Numbered from the stretch's first letter, positions 1 through 6,324 are shown. The stretch: 7,103 nt of DNA from an uncultured Butyricicoccus sp. (GCA_900555465.1 USLE01000059.1:1-7103); one strand, 5' to 3'. Numbers and translations: made by a program. Notes: a model not told the origin generated them from the letters alone.

Positions 1-10
1 GGGTTGATTG

Positions 11-160
11 GCAAGAAGGGGAAAACCGCAGGTGTTCCCCTTCTTGTCCGCAGTGCGGCCGCGCAGGCCGCGAATACACAGTTATGAGTAATCGCGCGTA
101 AAATTCGCGTCAGCGTGAAGAAGGGCGCGCAATGCGCGCCCCACGGATTGAAACCGCCAC
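11..160. repeat. Hairpin-rich, apparently non-coding left-edge region
   Basis: Three inverted repeats lie in 150 bases. Positions 12-23 pair perfectly with 35-46 (12 bp, 11-nt loop). Positions 55-60 (GCGGCC) pair with 65-70 (GGCCGC). Positions 123-130 (GGGCGCGC) pair with 134-141 (GCGCGCCC) across a 3-nt loop. No T-run follows any of them, so they are not ordinary terminators. The 10-mer CGCAGGCCGC occurs at 62-71 and, with one flanking difference, again near 161-170. One minus-strand frame is open from a GTG at 198-200 to the window edge (66 codons), but its translation resembles no family I recognise and I see no ribosome-binding site, so I do not call it. The region could be an interspersed palindromic repeat, a structured RNA, or the tail of an element that begins outside the window. 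Only the hairpins are seen directly; the rest is inference. Confidence 0.45.
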
Positions 161-182
161 GCAGGCCGCCAAGCAGTAAACC

Positions 183-211
183 TTGTAACCCCTTTTGCAC
201 TGTGCTATAAT
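183..211 (+). promoter_or_regulatory. SigA-type extended -10 promoter of the aminotransferase gene
   Basis: The -35 candidate TTGTAA (183-188) and a perfect TATAAT (206-211) are separated by 17 bp. A TGC directly precedes the -10 box, giving an extended -10 element. Transcription should start near 218, leaving a leader of about 23 nt. Confidence 0.8.
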
Positions 212-240
212 AAATCACAGCAGAAAGGAGAGGTTTCCTG

Positions 241-1425
241 ATGGTAAATCAAAGCATGGCCGCGCTGGGCAACAACCGCTCGACCATTCGTGAGCTTTTT
301 GAATACGGCAACCAGCGCGCTGCGGTGGTAGGCCGCGAGAATGTGTTCGATTTTTCGATCGGCAACCCGAGCGTCCCCGCGCCGGACGCAGTACGGCAGG
401 CGATTTTGGAGGAGGCCGCAGGCGACCCGGTCGTGCTGCACGGCTATACGTCCGCGCAGGGCGCGGCGGACGTGCGCACGGCGCTGGCGGACGACCTGAA
501 CCGCCGCTTCGGCACCGCGTACACCGGTGACAGCCTGTACCTGACCGTGGGCGCGGCGGCGGCGCTGTCCTGCGCGTTCAAGGCAGTGGCCTGCCCGGGG
601 GACGAGATCGCGGTGCTGGCGCCGTACTTCCCGGAATACCTGATGTTCATCGAGAGCGGAGCAGGGGCAAAGGCGGTTGTCGTGCCGCCGTCCGTGCAGG
701 ACTTCCAGATCGACTTTGACGCGCTCGAGCAGCGCATGAACGAGCATACCAAGGCGGTCGTCATCAATTCGCCCAACAACCCCTCGGGCGCGGTGTATTC
801 CGAGCAGACCATCCGCCGGCTGGCTGAGCTGCTGCAGGAGAAAGAAAAACAGTACGGCCACCCGATCTACCTGATCTCGGACGAGCCCTACCGCGAGCTG
901 GTATACGACGGCGTGCAGGTGCCCTTTGCACCGAATTTCTATGACGATACCATCGTCTGCTACTCCTATTCCAAGTCGCTCTCCCTGCCGGGCGAGCGCA
1001 TCGGCTATGTGCTCGTGCCGCCGCAGGCGGCGGACAGCGCCGATCTGTATGCTGCGGTATGCGGCGCGGGCCGCGCGCTCGGCTATGTGTGCGCACCCAG
1101 CCTGTTCCAGCGCGTTGTGGCGCGGTGCACCGGCCTGACCGGCAATCTGGCGGTCTACCAGACCAACCGCGACCTGCTCTACAACGGCCTGACCGCGATG
1201 GGCTACCGCTGTGTCAAGCCCGCTGGCGCGTTCTACCTGTTCCCGCAGACGCTCGAGCCGGACGACCGCGCGTTCTGCGAGCGCGCGAAGAAATACGACC
1301 TGCTAGTCGTGCCGGGTGCGGATTTCGGCGCGCCGGGACACATGCGCATTTCCTACTGCGTGAAAACCGAGACCATCCGCCGCGCGCTGCCGCTGTTTGA
1401 AAAGCTCGCGGAGGAATATCGTTAA
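241..1425 (+). CDS. PLP-dependent class I/II aminotransferase (aspartate aminotransferase-like)
   Basis: A cytosolic fold-type I aminotransferase of 394 residues, the usual length for the family. It should move an amino group between an amino acid and a 2-oxo acid through pyridoxal phosphate. Visible landmarks are GYTSAQG at 68-74 (Tyr69 probably contacts the cofactor phosphate), NSPNNPSG at 176-183 (Asn180 contacts the PLP ring oxygen), SDEPY at 213-217 (Asp214 pairs with the pyridine nitrogen, Tyr217), SYSKS with the Schiff-base Lys245, GERIGY with phosphate-binding Arg253, and MRISY with Arg369, which normally grips the substrate carboxylate. All key residues are present, so the enzyme looks active. 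AGGAGAGG (226-233) lies 7 nt before the ATG, which fixes the start. It is monocistronic by appearance, with its own promoter. No convincing terminator follows; there is only an AT-only dyad at 1424-1439. The substrate cannot be read from the sequence: aspartate, alanine or aromatic amino acids are all possible. Confidence 0.93.
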   Translation: MVNQSMAALGNNRSTIRELFEYGNQRAAVVGRENVFDFSIGNPSVPAPDAVRQAILEEAAGDPVVLHGYTSAQGAADVRTALADDLNRRFGTAYTGDSLYLTVGAAAALSCAFKAVACPGDEIAVLAPYFPEYLMFIESGAGAKAVVVPPSVQDFQIDFDALEQRMNEHTKAVVINSPNNPSGAVYSEQTIRRLAELLQEKEKQYGHPIYLISDEPYRELVYDGVQVPFAPNFYDDTIVCYSYSKSLSLPGERIGYVLVPPQAADSADLYAAVCGAGRALGYVCAPSLFQRVVARCTGLTGNLAVYQTNRDLLYNGLTAMGYRCVKPAGAFYLFPQTLEPDDRAFCERAKKYDLLVVPGADFGAPGHMRISYCVKTETIRRALPLFEKLAEEYR

Positions 1426-1541
1426 TTTTTGTTAAAATTCATAATAAGTTGTGATTAAATGTGTACAAACTGTTAAGGTGAAATGGCAAAGTGCACAATA
1501 TAACGACGCTGTGATTATACAAGATTCATAAAAGCTGCCGC

Positions 1542-1570
1542 TTGTTTTTCGGGCGCGCTCCGTGTATGAT
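1542..1570 (+). promoter_or_regulatory. Promoter of the 34-codon small-protein unit
   Basis: TTGTTT (1542-1547) and TATGAT (1565-1570) are separated by 17 bp. The start is predicted near 1577, immediately before a hairpin. An overlapping GATAAT (1568-1573) is an alternative -10. The preceding stretch (1426-1541) is AT-rich, unlike the surrounding genes, and holds no other feature I can support. Confidence 0.65.
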
Positions 1571-1577
1571 AATAACA

Positions 1578-1596
1578 GAGATCGGGAAACGGTCTC
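1578..1596 (+). promoter_or_regulatory. Hairpin at the predicted mRNA 5' end
   Basis: GAGATC (1578-1583) pairs with GGTCTC (1591-1596), including one G-U pair, and is extended by a G1584-C1590 pair closing a GGAAA loop. It begins within about a base or two of the predicted start of transcription. A stem at the extreme 5' end commonly protects bacterial mRNAs from decay, and that role is inferred here. The SD of the small ORF at 1611-1616 is left outside the stem. Confidence 0.5.
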
Positions 1597-1627
1597 AACG
1601 ATATCACATAAAGGAGCGTGACAAATA

Positions 1628-1732
1628 ATGATGAAGGGTTTCTTCAATGATCTGGTTGCAGCGCGTACGCTGGATCTGGAATCGAGCCGCATCAAGACGA
1701 TGTCCCGCAAGGCGCGTCGCTCCGCCAAGTAA
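1628..1732 (+). CDS. 34-residue basic small protein, function unknown
   Basis: A short ORF of 34 codons from tandem ATGs (1628 and 1631) to TAA. AAGGAG (1611-1616) lies 11 nt before the first ATG and 14 nt before the second, so the first is preferred. The protein starts MMKGFFNDLVAAR, an amphipathic-looking helix. It then becomes strongly basic: of its last 14 residues (21-34), seven are Arg or Lys, ending KARRSAK. There is no signal peptide, membrane span or cysteine. It has its own promoter and a downstream terminator and is not part of a larger operon, which favours a real small gene over chance. A nucleic-acid-, ribosome- or membrane-associated role would suit the charge, but that is only a guess. 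The transcript could instead be a regulatory RNA with an incidental ORF. I do not recognise a family. Confidence 0.6.
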   Translation: MMKGFFNDLVAARTLDLESSRIKTMSRKARRSAK

Positions 1733-1780
1733 TGCGATACCATTACGGCGGCGATGGCTGCCCCAAGGAGTCAAAAAAAC

Positions 1781-1804
1781 ATGACAAGTGAAAGCGGTAT
1801 GTAA
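1781..1804 (+). CDS. Possible 7-codon ORF in front of the terminator
   Basis: AAGGAG (1765-1770) lies 10 nt before an ATG that opens a 7-codon frame reading MTSESGM. Its TAA (1802-1804) overlaps the foot of the terminator stem. A 6-bp hairpin (1747-1752 with 1757-1762) sits between the two small ORFs. The well-placed ribosome-binding site is unexpected for random sequence, but a frame this short may be chance. The peptide has no runs of one amino acid and no alternative antiterminator stem is evident, so classical attenuation is not supported. Confidence 0.25.
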   Translation: MTSESGM

Positions 1805-1837
1805 AAGACCTTCCGGAAGTTACTCGGAAGGTCTTTT
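1803..1837. terminator. Bidirectional intrinsic terminator
   Basis: Positions 1803-1815 pair perfectly with 1825-1837 (13 bp; AAAAGACC at the foot, 9-nt loop). The T4 at the 3' end of the stem acts for the plus strand and the complementary T-run for the minus strand. It ends the small-ORF unit from the left and the convergent zinc-ribbon gene, whose stop is 12 nt away, from the right. Confidence 0.85.
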
Positions 1838-1849
1838 GCTGTGCGCCTG

Positions 1850-2023
1850 TCATCCGGAGCGGCGGGCGGGGGAGAGCGCTTCGGTGCACCGGCGCAGGTA
1901 CGCGGCGCGCTCCTCGCGCGTTGCGGGACGGATGTGCCTGCTGCCGCAGTCCGGGCAGGCGGTGGGACGTCCGCTGCCGAAAAAGATGTAGTGGCAGCAT
2001 TTGGCTTGACAGCAGTAGATCAT
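1850..2023 (-). CDS. Small cysteine-rich zinc-ribbon-like protein
   Basis: A 57-residue minus-strand protein starting MIYCCQAKCCHYIFFGSG. Cysteines at 4, 5, 9 and 10 are followed by CPDCG (Cys23 and Cys26), a layout typical of small zinc-ribbon proteins in which two Cys pairs hold one zinc ion. A charged helix follows (ATREERAAYLRRC), then a short basic tail. An in-frame GTG at 2030-2032 could start it 3 codons earlier. I prefer the ATG because AGAGAGGTGA, a near-perfect SD, overlaps that GTG and lies 5 nt before the ATG. The gene converges on the terminator at 1803-1837 and diverges from the permease operon, with 122 bp between the two starts. I could not find a convincing promoter for it. 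Function is unknown; nucleic-acid or protein binding is usual for such ribbons. Confidence 0.7.
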   Translation of the reverse strand: MIYCCQAKCCHYIFFGSGRPTACPDCGSRHIRPATREERAAYLRRCTEALSPARRSG

Positions 2024-2083
2024 GCCGTTCACCTCTCTTTATTCAAAGGATAACAGAACGGCTGTCCGATAAACCTCCCTTGC

Positions 2084-2112
2084 TTGCAGGAAGGGCAGAA
2101 AAATGCTATACT
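2084..2112 (+). promoter_or_regulatory. Extended -10 promoter of the four-gene operon
   Basis: TATACT (2107-2112) is preceded by TGC, giving an extended -10 element. TTGCAG (2084-2089) lies 17 bp upstream as a weak -35. A small inverted repeat (CCCTT 2077-2081 with AAGGG 2091-2095) straddles the -35 and could be a binding site, though it is short. The predicted start is near 2119. Confidence 0.65.
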
Positions 2113-2145
2113 GGCTTACAACGATATTTTGGAAGTAGGGGTAAA

Positions 2146-3075
2146 ATGAAGGAACAAAAAACGGCGCTGGTGCGTCAATTATACATGCCTGCGATACTCT
2201 GCGCGGCACTGTGGGGCAGTGCGGCGCCCTGTATCAAAAAAGGGTATGAGCTGTTTGAAATTGCGGCGGATGCTTCGTTCTCCCAGCTGCTGTTTGCCGG
2301 CTGGCGCTTTGCGCTGGCCGGCGTGCTGGTGCTGATCGTGGCGAAGTGCAAGGGACACCGCATCCTGCCGGTGCGCAGCGAGTGGAAGCCGATTTTGTGG
2401 ATTAGCCTGTTCCAGAGCATGATCCAGTACATCTGCTACTATATCGGCCTGTCCGCCACGACCGGCACAAAGGGCGCGGTGCTTTCGGGCACGCAGACAT
2501 TTTTTGCGCTCATTTTCGCACATCTGTTCCTCAAGAACGACAAGCTCACCCGCCAGAAGGCGCTCGGTTGCGTGTGCGGCTTTGCGGGTGTGCTCGTGCT
2601 CGGCATGGGCGGGCTGAACGGCTTTAACCTGCAGGGCGACGGCCTGGTGCTGCTCTCTGCGATGTCCGCGGGTGCGGGCGCGCTGGTTTCCCGCATCTTT
2701 ACCCCGGGGCGCGACCCCATGCTGCTGACCGGCTGGCAGCTGCTGCTGGGTGGCCTGCTGCTGGGTGTCATCGGTGTGGCGGGCGGCGGACGGCTCGGCA
2801 CGGTCACGCTGACCGGCGTGCTGCTGCTCGGTTACATGATCGTGCTCTCCGCCGCGGCGTTCACGATCTGGACCGCGCTGCTCGGCAAATACCCGGTCGG
2901 GCGGGTCAGCCTGTTCTGCTTCCTGATCCCGGTGTTCGGTGCGATCTTTTCCGCGCTGGTGCTGGGCGAGAACATCTTCACGCTGCGCAATCTGGCGGCG
3001 CTGGCGTTCGTCAGCGGCGGCATTGCGATCGCAAACTATGTGCGGGAGGCTAAAAACGGCACAAAGCAGGCATAA
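2146..3075 (+). CDS. EamA/DMT-family permease
   Basis: An integral membrane protein of 309 residues built like drug/metabolite transporters: two homologous EamA halves of about five helices each. The first helix carries the family-typical WGSAAPCIKKG (23-33). Other hydrophobic stretches lie around 46-66, 82-101, 109-128, 138-156, 165-183, 193-213, 221-243, 254-274 and 280-297. The second half ends with the conserved pattern P-x-x-G-A-I-F-S-A-L-V-L-G-E near 262-275. Members export amino acids, nucleotides or other small metabolites; the substrate cannot be told here. The reading frame is open further upstream, but the ATG at 2146 follows GGAAGTAGGGG and matches the usual DMT N-terminus, so I start there. 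It is the first gene of an operon, with 24 nt to the MBOAT gene. Whether it supplies anything to the acylation genes is unknown, and it may simply share their promoter. Confidence 0.92.
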   Translation: MKEQKTALVRQLYMPAILCAALWGSAAPCIKKGYELFEIAADASFSQLLFAGWRFALAGVLVLIVAKCKGHRILPVRSEWKPILWISLFQSMIQYICYYIGLSATTGTKGAVLSGTQTFFALIFAHLFLKNDKLTRQKALGCVCGFAGVLVLGMGGLNGFNLQGDGLVLLSAMSAGAGALVSRIFTPGRDPMLLTGWQLLLGGLLLGVIGVAGGGRLGTVTLTGVLLLGYMIVLSAAAFTIWTALLGKYPVGRVSLFCFLIPVFGAIFSALVLGENIFTLRNLAALAFVSGGIAIANYVREAKNGTKQA

Positions 3076-3099
3076 TAAAGAGAAAAAGGAAATTCTATC

Positions 3100-4476
3100 A
3101 TGGTATTCAGTTCGGCAGTCTTTTTATTCGTTTTTCTGCCTGCGGTGTTTGTGCTCGACCGCCTCATGCGCGGCGTGCGGCTCAAAAACGCACTGCTGCT
3201 TGCGGCGAGCCTGATCTTCTACGCGTTCGGCCAGCCGGTGTATCTGCCGCTGCTGCTGGTTTCGGTGCTGCTAAATTACATCTGCGGCCTGTTGGCGGCG
3301 GGGAAATACCCCAAACTCGGTGTGGCGCTTGCCGTGGCGGGCGGCATCGGGATGCTCGCGGTGTTCAAATATGCGGATTTCGCGGTCAGCACGGTCAATG
3401 GGCTGTTCGGCCTCAGCCTGCCGCTGCCCGGCATCGTGCTGCCGATCGGCATCTCGTTCTTCACCTTCCAGGGCCTGTCCTATGTGGTGGATGTGTATCG
3501 CGACCGGTCGGTCGTTTCCAGATCTTTTGTTAAGGTTTTGCTCTATATTTCGTTTTTTCCGCAGCTGATCGCGGGCCCGATTGTCAAATACCACGACATC
3601 GAGCGGGAGATCGACGAGCGGCACACCACCCCGCAGGAGACCGCGCTGGGTATCCGCCGGTTTATCTGCGGCCTGTCCAAAAAGCTGCTGGTCTCCAACG
3701 CGATGGGGCAGATGGCGGATGCGGTGTTCGCCCTGCCCGCCGGGGAGATCGGCATGTTCGCCGCGTGGACGGGCGCGATCTGCTACACTTTACAGATCTA
3801 CTTTGACTTCTCGGGCTACAGCGACATGGCGATCGGCATGGGGCATATGTTCGGCTTCCATTTTCAGGAGAACTTCGACTATCCCTATGCCTCGACGACC
3901 ATCAAGGAGTTCTGGCGGCGGTGGCACATCTCGCTGTCGACCTGGTTCCGCGATTACCTGTATATCCCGCTGGGCGGCAACCGCAAGGGTCGCGGCCGCA
4001 CCTGGCTCAACCGGTTCATCGTATTCTTTGCGACCGGCCTGTGGCACGGCGCGAGCTGGACGTTCGTGCTCTGGGGCCTGTGGCACGGGCTGTTCTCCGT
4101 GCTGGAGGACAGCGGCGCGCTGCCGGTCAAGCGGTTCAAAGGCAAGCTGCTGGGCCGGGTGTACACGCTGCTCGTCGTGGTGCTGGGCTTTACGCTGTTC
4201 CGCGCGGATACGCTTTCGCAGGCGGGCGCGATGTTCGCCGCCATGTTCACCGGCGTGGGCCTTAACTGGACCGGGACGGCGACCGTGTGTTCATTATTAA
4301 CGCCTGTGTTCCTGCTGACACTGGTTTTTGCGCTTTTGCTCAGTTTTCCGGTGGCAAAACGCATACAGCCGAAAAACGACACCGCGACGCTCATCGGCGC
4401 GCTGGTGCTGCTTGTGCTGTGCATGTTCAACCTGTCGGCGGGCACCTTTAACCCGTTTATCTATTTCCGCTTCTGA
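3100..4476 (+). CDS. MBOAT-family O-acyltransferase (AlgI/DltB/PatA-like)
   Basis: A polytopic membrane enzyme of 458 residues, the standard length for the AlgI group. It is expected to take an acyl group, usually acetyl from acetyl-CoA, on the cytoplasmic side and pass it across the membrane to an extracellular acceptor or partner. Signature segments are VLPIGISFFTFQGLSY (113-128), FFPQLIAGPIVKY (152-164), QIYFDFSGYSDMAIG (232-246), WRRWHISLSTW (272-282) with Arg274 and His276, RDYLYIPLGGNR (284-295) and GLWHGASW (313-320). His316 in the last is the invariant MBOAT histidine. The chain ends FIYFRF, a C-terminal motif common in this group. AAAAAGGA (3083-3090) lies 9 nt before the ATG. It sits directly before an SGNH-type partner, the arrangement known from alginate and peptidoglycan O-acetylation (AlgI-AlgJ, PatA-PatB). 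The acceptor polymer is not identifiable from this window. Confidence 0.95.
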   Translation: MVFSSAVFLFVFLPAVFVLDRLMRGVRLKNALLLAASLIFYAFGQPVYLPLLLVSVLLNYICGLLAAGKYPKLGVALAVAGGIGMLAVFKYADFAVSTVNGLFGLSLPLPGIVLPIGISFFTFQGLSYVVDVYRDRSVVSRSFVKVLLYISFFPQLIAGPIVKYHDIEREIDERHTTPQETALGIRRFICGLSKKLLVSNAMGQMADAVFALPAGEIGMFAAWTGAICYTLQIYFDFSGYSDMAIGMGHMFGFHFQENFDYPYASTTIKEFWRRWHISLSTWFRDYLYIPLGGNRKGRGRTWLNRFIVFFATGLWHGASWTFVLWGLWHGLFSVLEDSGALPVKRFKGKLLGRVYTLLVVVLGFTLFRADTLSQAGAMFAAMFTGVGLNWTGTATVCSLLTPVFLLTLVFALLLSFPVAKRIQPKNDTATLIGALVLLVLCMFNLSAGTFNPFIYFRF

Positions 4477-4487
4477 GGAGGGCCGCC

Positions 4488-5567
4488 ATGAAATACAAGA
4501 TTTTTACCGCGGCTTTCCTGCTGCTCTGCATCCTGCCCTCGGCGGGCATGCTGTTCCTGCCGCCGACCGAGGCCGCGGCGAACGAACGCCTGACTCCCGT
4601 GCCGCAGCTCAAAAACGAGGACGGCAGCTGGAACCAGAATGTGCTGGACGACGCGACAAATTACATCGCCGACCACTTTGCCCTGCGGCAGGAGATGGTG
4701 ACCGCGAACGCCATGCTGCAAACCGGGCTGCTGGCGACCTCGCCGGCGGAGGATGTGATCTACGGCACGGACGGCTGGCTGTACTACGCCGAGACGCTGG
4801 ACGACTACCAGAACCGCGCGACGCTGACCGACGAAGAGGTGCAGCAGATCGCGCAGACCATAGCGGACATGCAGGCGTATTGCGCAGCGCGCGGCGCGCA
4901 GTTCGTGTTCACCATTGCGCCGAATAAGAACTCGCTCTATCCGGAGCATATGCCGGCGCGCTACCTGCAAAGCGATTCCCCGGGCAATTACGAAAAGTTA
5001 AAGCCGCTGCTCGAGGAATACGGCGTCCATTATGCCGACTTGTTTACCTTTTTGTCCGAACAGGACGAGATTTTGTACCTCAAAACCGACTCGCACTGGA
5101 CAAACCGCGGCGCGGCGCTCGCGCACGATTTTCTGATGGAGACGCTCGGCCTGCCGCATACCGCGTTTGCGGAGGCGGAGTATACCACGGCGGAGACCCA
5201 CCGCGGCGACCTGTATGAGATGCTCTATCCCAAGGGTACGGCGCGCGAGGCGCAGCAGGCATACGAGACCACGTTCTCCTATGTCAGCGAGCCGCGCACC
5301 GCGGAGGATATTTTGATCCAGACCACGAGCCCGGACGCGCCGAACGGCCGCCTGCTGCTGTGCCGCGACTCATTCGGCAACGCGCTGCATCCGTTCCTGG
5401 CGGAGGACTTCCGCGAGGCGACGATCACGCGCCAGATGCCCTATCCGCTCGAGCGGGTGCAGGCAGGGGACACGGTGATCGTGGAGATCGTGGAGCGGAA
5501 TTTGGCGAATTTACTCAAATATCCCCCGAATTTAGGGAACCAAACGCAGACGGATTCCGTCGAATGA
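4488..5567 (+). CDS. AlgJ/AlgX/DHHW-like SGNH-fold O-acetyl transferase partner
   Basis: A 359-residue exported protein. Residues 5-25 form a hydrophobic signal or membrane anchor, so the rest should lie outside the membrane. Family marks are YGTDGWLYY (92-100), APNKNSLYPE (144-153), KTDSHWTNRGA (199-209) with Asp201 and His203, and CRDSFGNAL (292-300) with the likely nucleophile Ser295. Together these give the Ser-Asp-His set of AlgJ/AlgX-type acetyltransferases. VEIVERNL (332-339) is also typical of the end of the fold. The catalytic motif reads D-S-H-W, like AlgX (D-T-H-W), rather than the D-H-H-W of many clostridial relatives. AGGAGGG (4476-4482) overlaps the MBOAT stop codon and lies 5 nt before the ATG, so the pair is tightly, possibly translationally, coupled. 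It probably transfers the acyl group delivered by the MBOAT to a cell-surface glycan. Esterase activity is the alternative. Confidence 0.88.
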   Translation: MKYKIFTAAFLLLCILPSAGMLFLPPTEAAANERLTPVPQLKNEDGSWNQNVLDDATNYIADHFALRQEMVTANAMLQTGLLATSPAEDVIYGTDGWLYYAETLDDYQNRATLTDEEVQQIAQTIADMQAYCAARGAQFVFTIAPNKNSLYPEHMPARYLQSDSPGNYEKLKPLLEEYGVHYADLFTFLSEQDEILYLKTDSHWTNRGAALAHDFLMETLGLPHTAFAEAEYTTAETHRGDLYEMLYPKGTAREAQQAYETTFSYVSEPRTAEDILIQTTSPDAPNGRLLLCRDSFGNALHPFLAEDFREATITRQMPYPLERVQAGDTVIVEIVERNLANLLKYPPNLGNQTQTDSVE

Positions 5568-5594
5568 ACAGAACGCTACAGGAGGATAAAGAAA

Positions 5595-6227
5595 ATGAAG
5601 AAATGGACAGCGCTGCTGCTTGCACTGGTATTGTGCGGCAGTCTGGCCGCATGCAGCGGCGGCAATCAGAACGTCGAAGATACGGCGAAGGAAGATCAGG
5701 CGGTAGAAACCGTAAAGCCTGAGGACGAGAAGGACAAGCAGGAAACGGCCGACAAGGAAGACGCGGCTGCGGACAAGACCGAGTCCGCTGAGGCCGACAA
5801 GGACAGCACTGCGTCCTCCGGCAGCGCCTCGACCGGCTCCGCCGGCACGGGCAGCAGCACGGCGGGCAGCGCCTCGTCCGGCAATGCGTCGTCCGGCACG
5901 AGCGGCACTGTGACCAAGCCCAGCACGGGCAACAGCACGGCAAGCAAGCCGCAGACCCCTGCACCGGCCCCGGAACCGACGCCTGCGCCGGAGCCCGAAC
6001 CCGAGCCCGCGCCCGAGCCGGAACCCGCAGGCCCGACCGCGGCGCAGGCTTCGGCCTATATCGGCGGCTCGGCATCCGCGATGGAGGGTGCGATCGGTTC
6101 GCCGAACTCCAAGAGCTACTCCCCGAGCTGCATGGGCGAGGGCGAGGATGGCATCTGGAGCTATGGCAGCTTCACGGTTTATACCTACCGCGAGAACGGC
6201 ACCGAGACCGTGGAAGCGGTGCAGTAA
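5595..6227 (+). CDS. Lipoprotein with low-complexity stalk and small C-terminal domain
   Basis: A 210-residue protein with a type II signal peptide: KK, a hydrophobic run, then the lipobox LAAC with Cys20 as the lipidated residue. Residues 24-71 are highly charged (Asp, Glu, Lys), and 72-120 are Ser/Gly/Thr-rich. Residues 121-146 are a Pro-Ala/Glu-Pro repeat that should be extended and rigid. The final 63 residues form a compact domain with SYSPSCMGEGEDGIWSYG (174-191) and FTVYTYRENG (193-202). From memory, similar FTVYTY tails end several lipoproteins of gut Clostridia; I know of no assigned function. AGGAGG (5580-5585) lies 9 nt before the ATG. It is the last gene of the operon, and the stalk would carry the domain out through the wall, where the MBOAT/SGNH pair's product lies. 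A link to O-acylation is inferred from position only. Confidence 0.85.
   Translation: MKKWTALLLALVLCGSLAACSGGNQNVEDTAKEDQAVETVKPEDEKDKQETADKEDAAADKTESAEADKDSTASSGSASTGSAGTGSSTAGSASSGNASSGTSGTVTKPSTGNSTASKPQTPAPAPEPTPAPEPEPEPAPEPEPAGPTAAQASAYIGGSASAMEGAIGSPNSKSYSPSCMGEGEDGIWSYGSFTVYTYRENGTETVEAVQ
5955..6032 (+). repeat. Pro-Ala/Glu-Pro repeat inside the lipoprotein gene
   Basis: Codons 121-146 alternate proline with alanine or glutamate, giving a hexamer-like DNA periodicity of GAGCCC and GAACCC variants. Such tracts change length easily by slippage, so the stalk may vary between strains. The upstream Ser/Gly/Thr tract (5808-5954) is also repetitive (GGCAGC-type units). Confidence 0.8.
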
Positions 6228-6268
6228 GCCTGCTCCGCGGGAAAGTGCCTTTCCCTTGGATTGCATGA

Positions 6269-6298
6269 AAAAAAGACCGCCATCCGGCGGTCTTTTTT
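6269..6298. terminator. Intrinsic terminator of the four-gene operon
   Basis: GACCGCC (6275-6281) pairs with GGCGGTC (6286-6292) across a 4-nt loop, preceded by an A-run and followed by T6. It lies 41 nt after the lipoprotein stop and is symmetrical enough to work in both directions. Confidence 0.92.
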
Positions 6299-6324
6299 GC
6301 TGTCTGCGGCGGGGGTGCAGTGCG

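Noticed and set aside
3..179. Plus-strand frame with CPQCGR, broken by one stop at 99-101, as a possible decayed zinc-ribbon or transposase tail
   Set aside because: The Cys pattern is too short and sits on hairpin-forming DNA; it does not match the IS605 TnpB C-terminus I know.
205..861. 218-codon minus-strand frame opposite the aminotransferase
   Set aside because: Its composition is the shadow of a clear enzyme-coding frame; it has no motif or start signal.
1424..1439. AT-only dyad after the aminotransferase as a terminator
   Set aside because: AATTTT/AAAATT has no GC core and no T-run after it, so it would be too unstable.
1432..1743. 103-codon minus-strand frame across the small-ORF unit
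   Set aside because: It crosses an AT-rich intergenic region and a plus-strand promoter and resembles no protein family.
1921..2145. 75-codon N-terminal extension of the EamA permease
   Set aside because: It overlaps the promoter and the minus-strand zinc-ribbon gene, and the ATG at 2146 fits the family N-terminus.
5515..6266. Long minus-strand frames rich in Arg, Cys and Pro opposite the lipoprotein gene
   Set aside because: They are the mirror of the repetitive GC-rich stalk codons, with no ribosome-binding site or recognisable domain.
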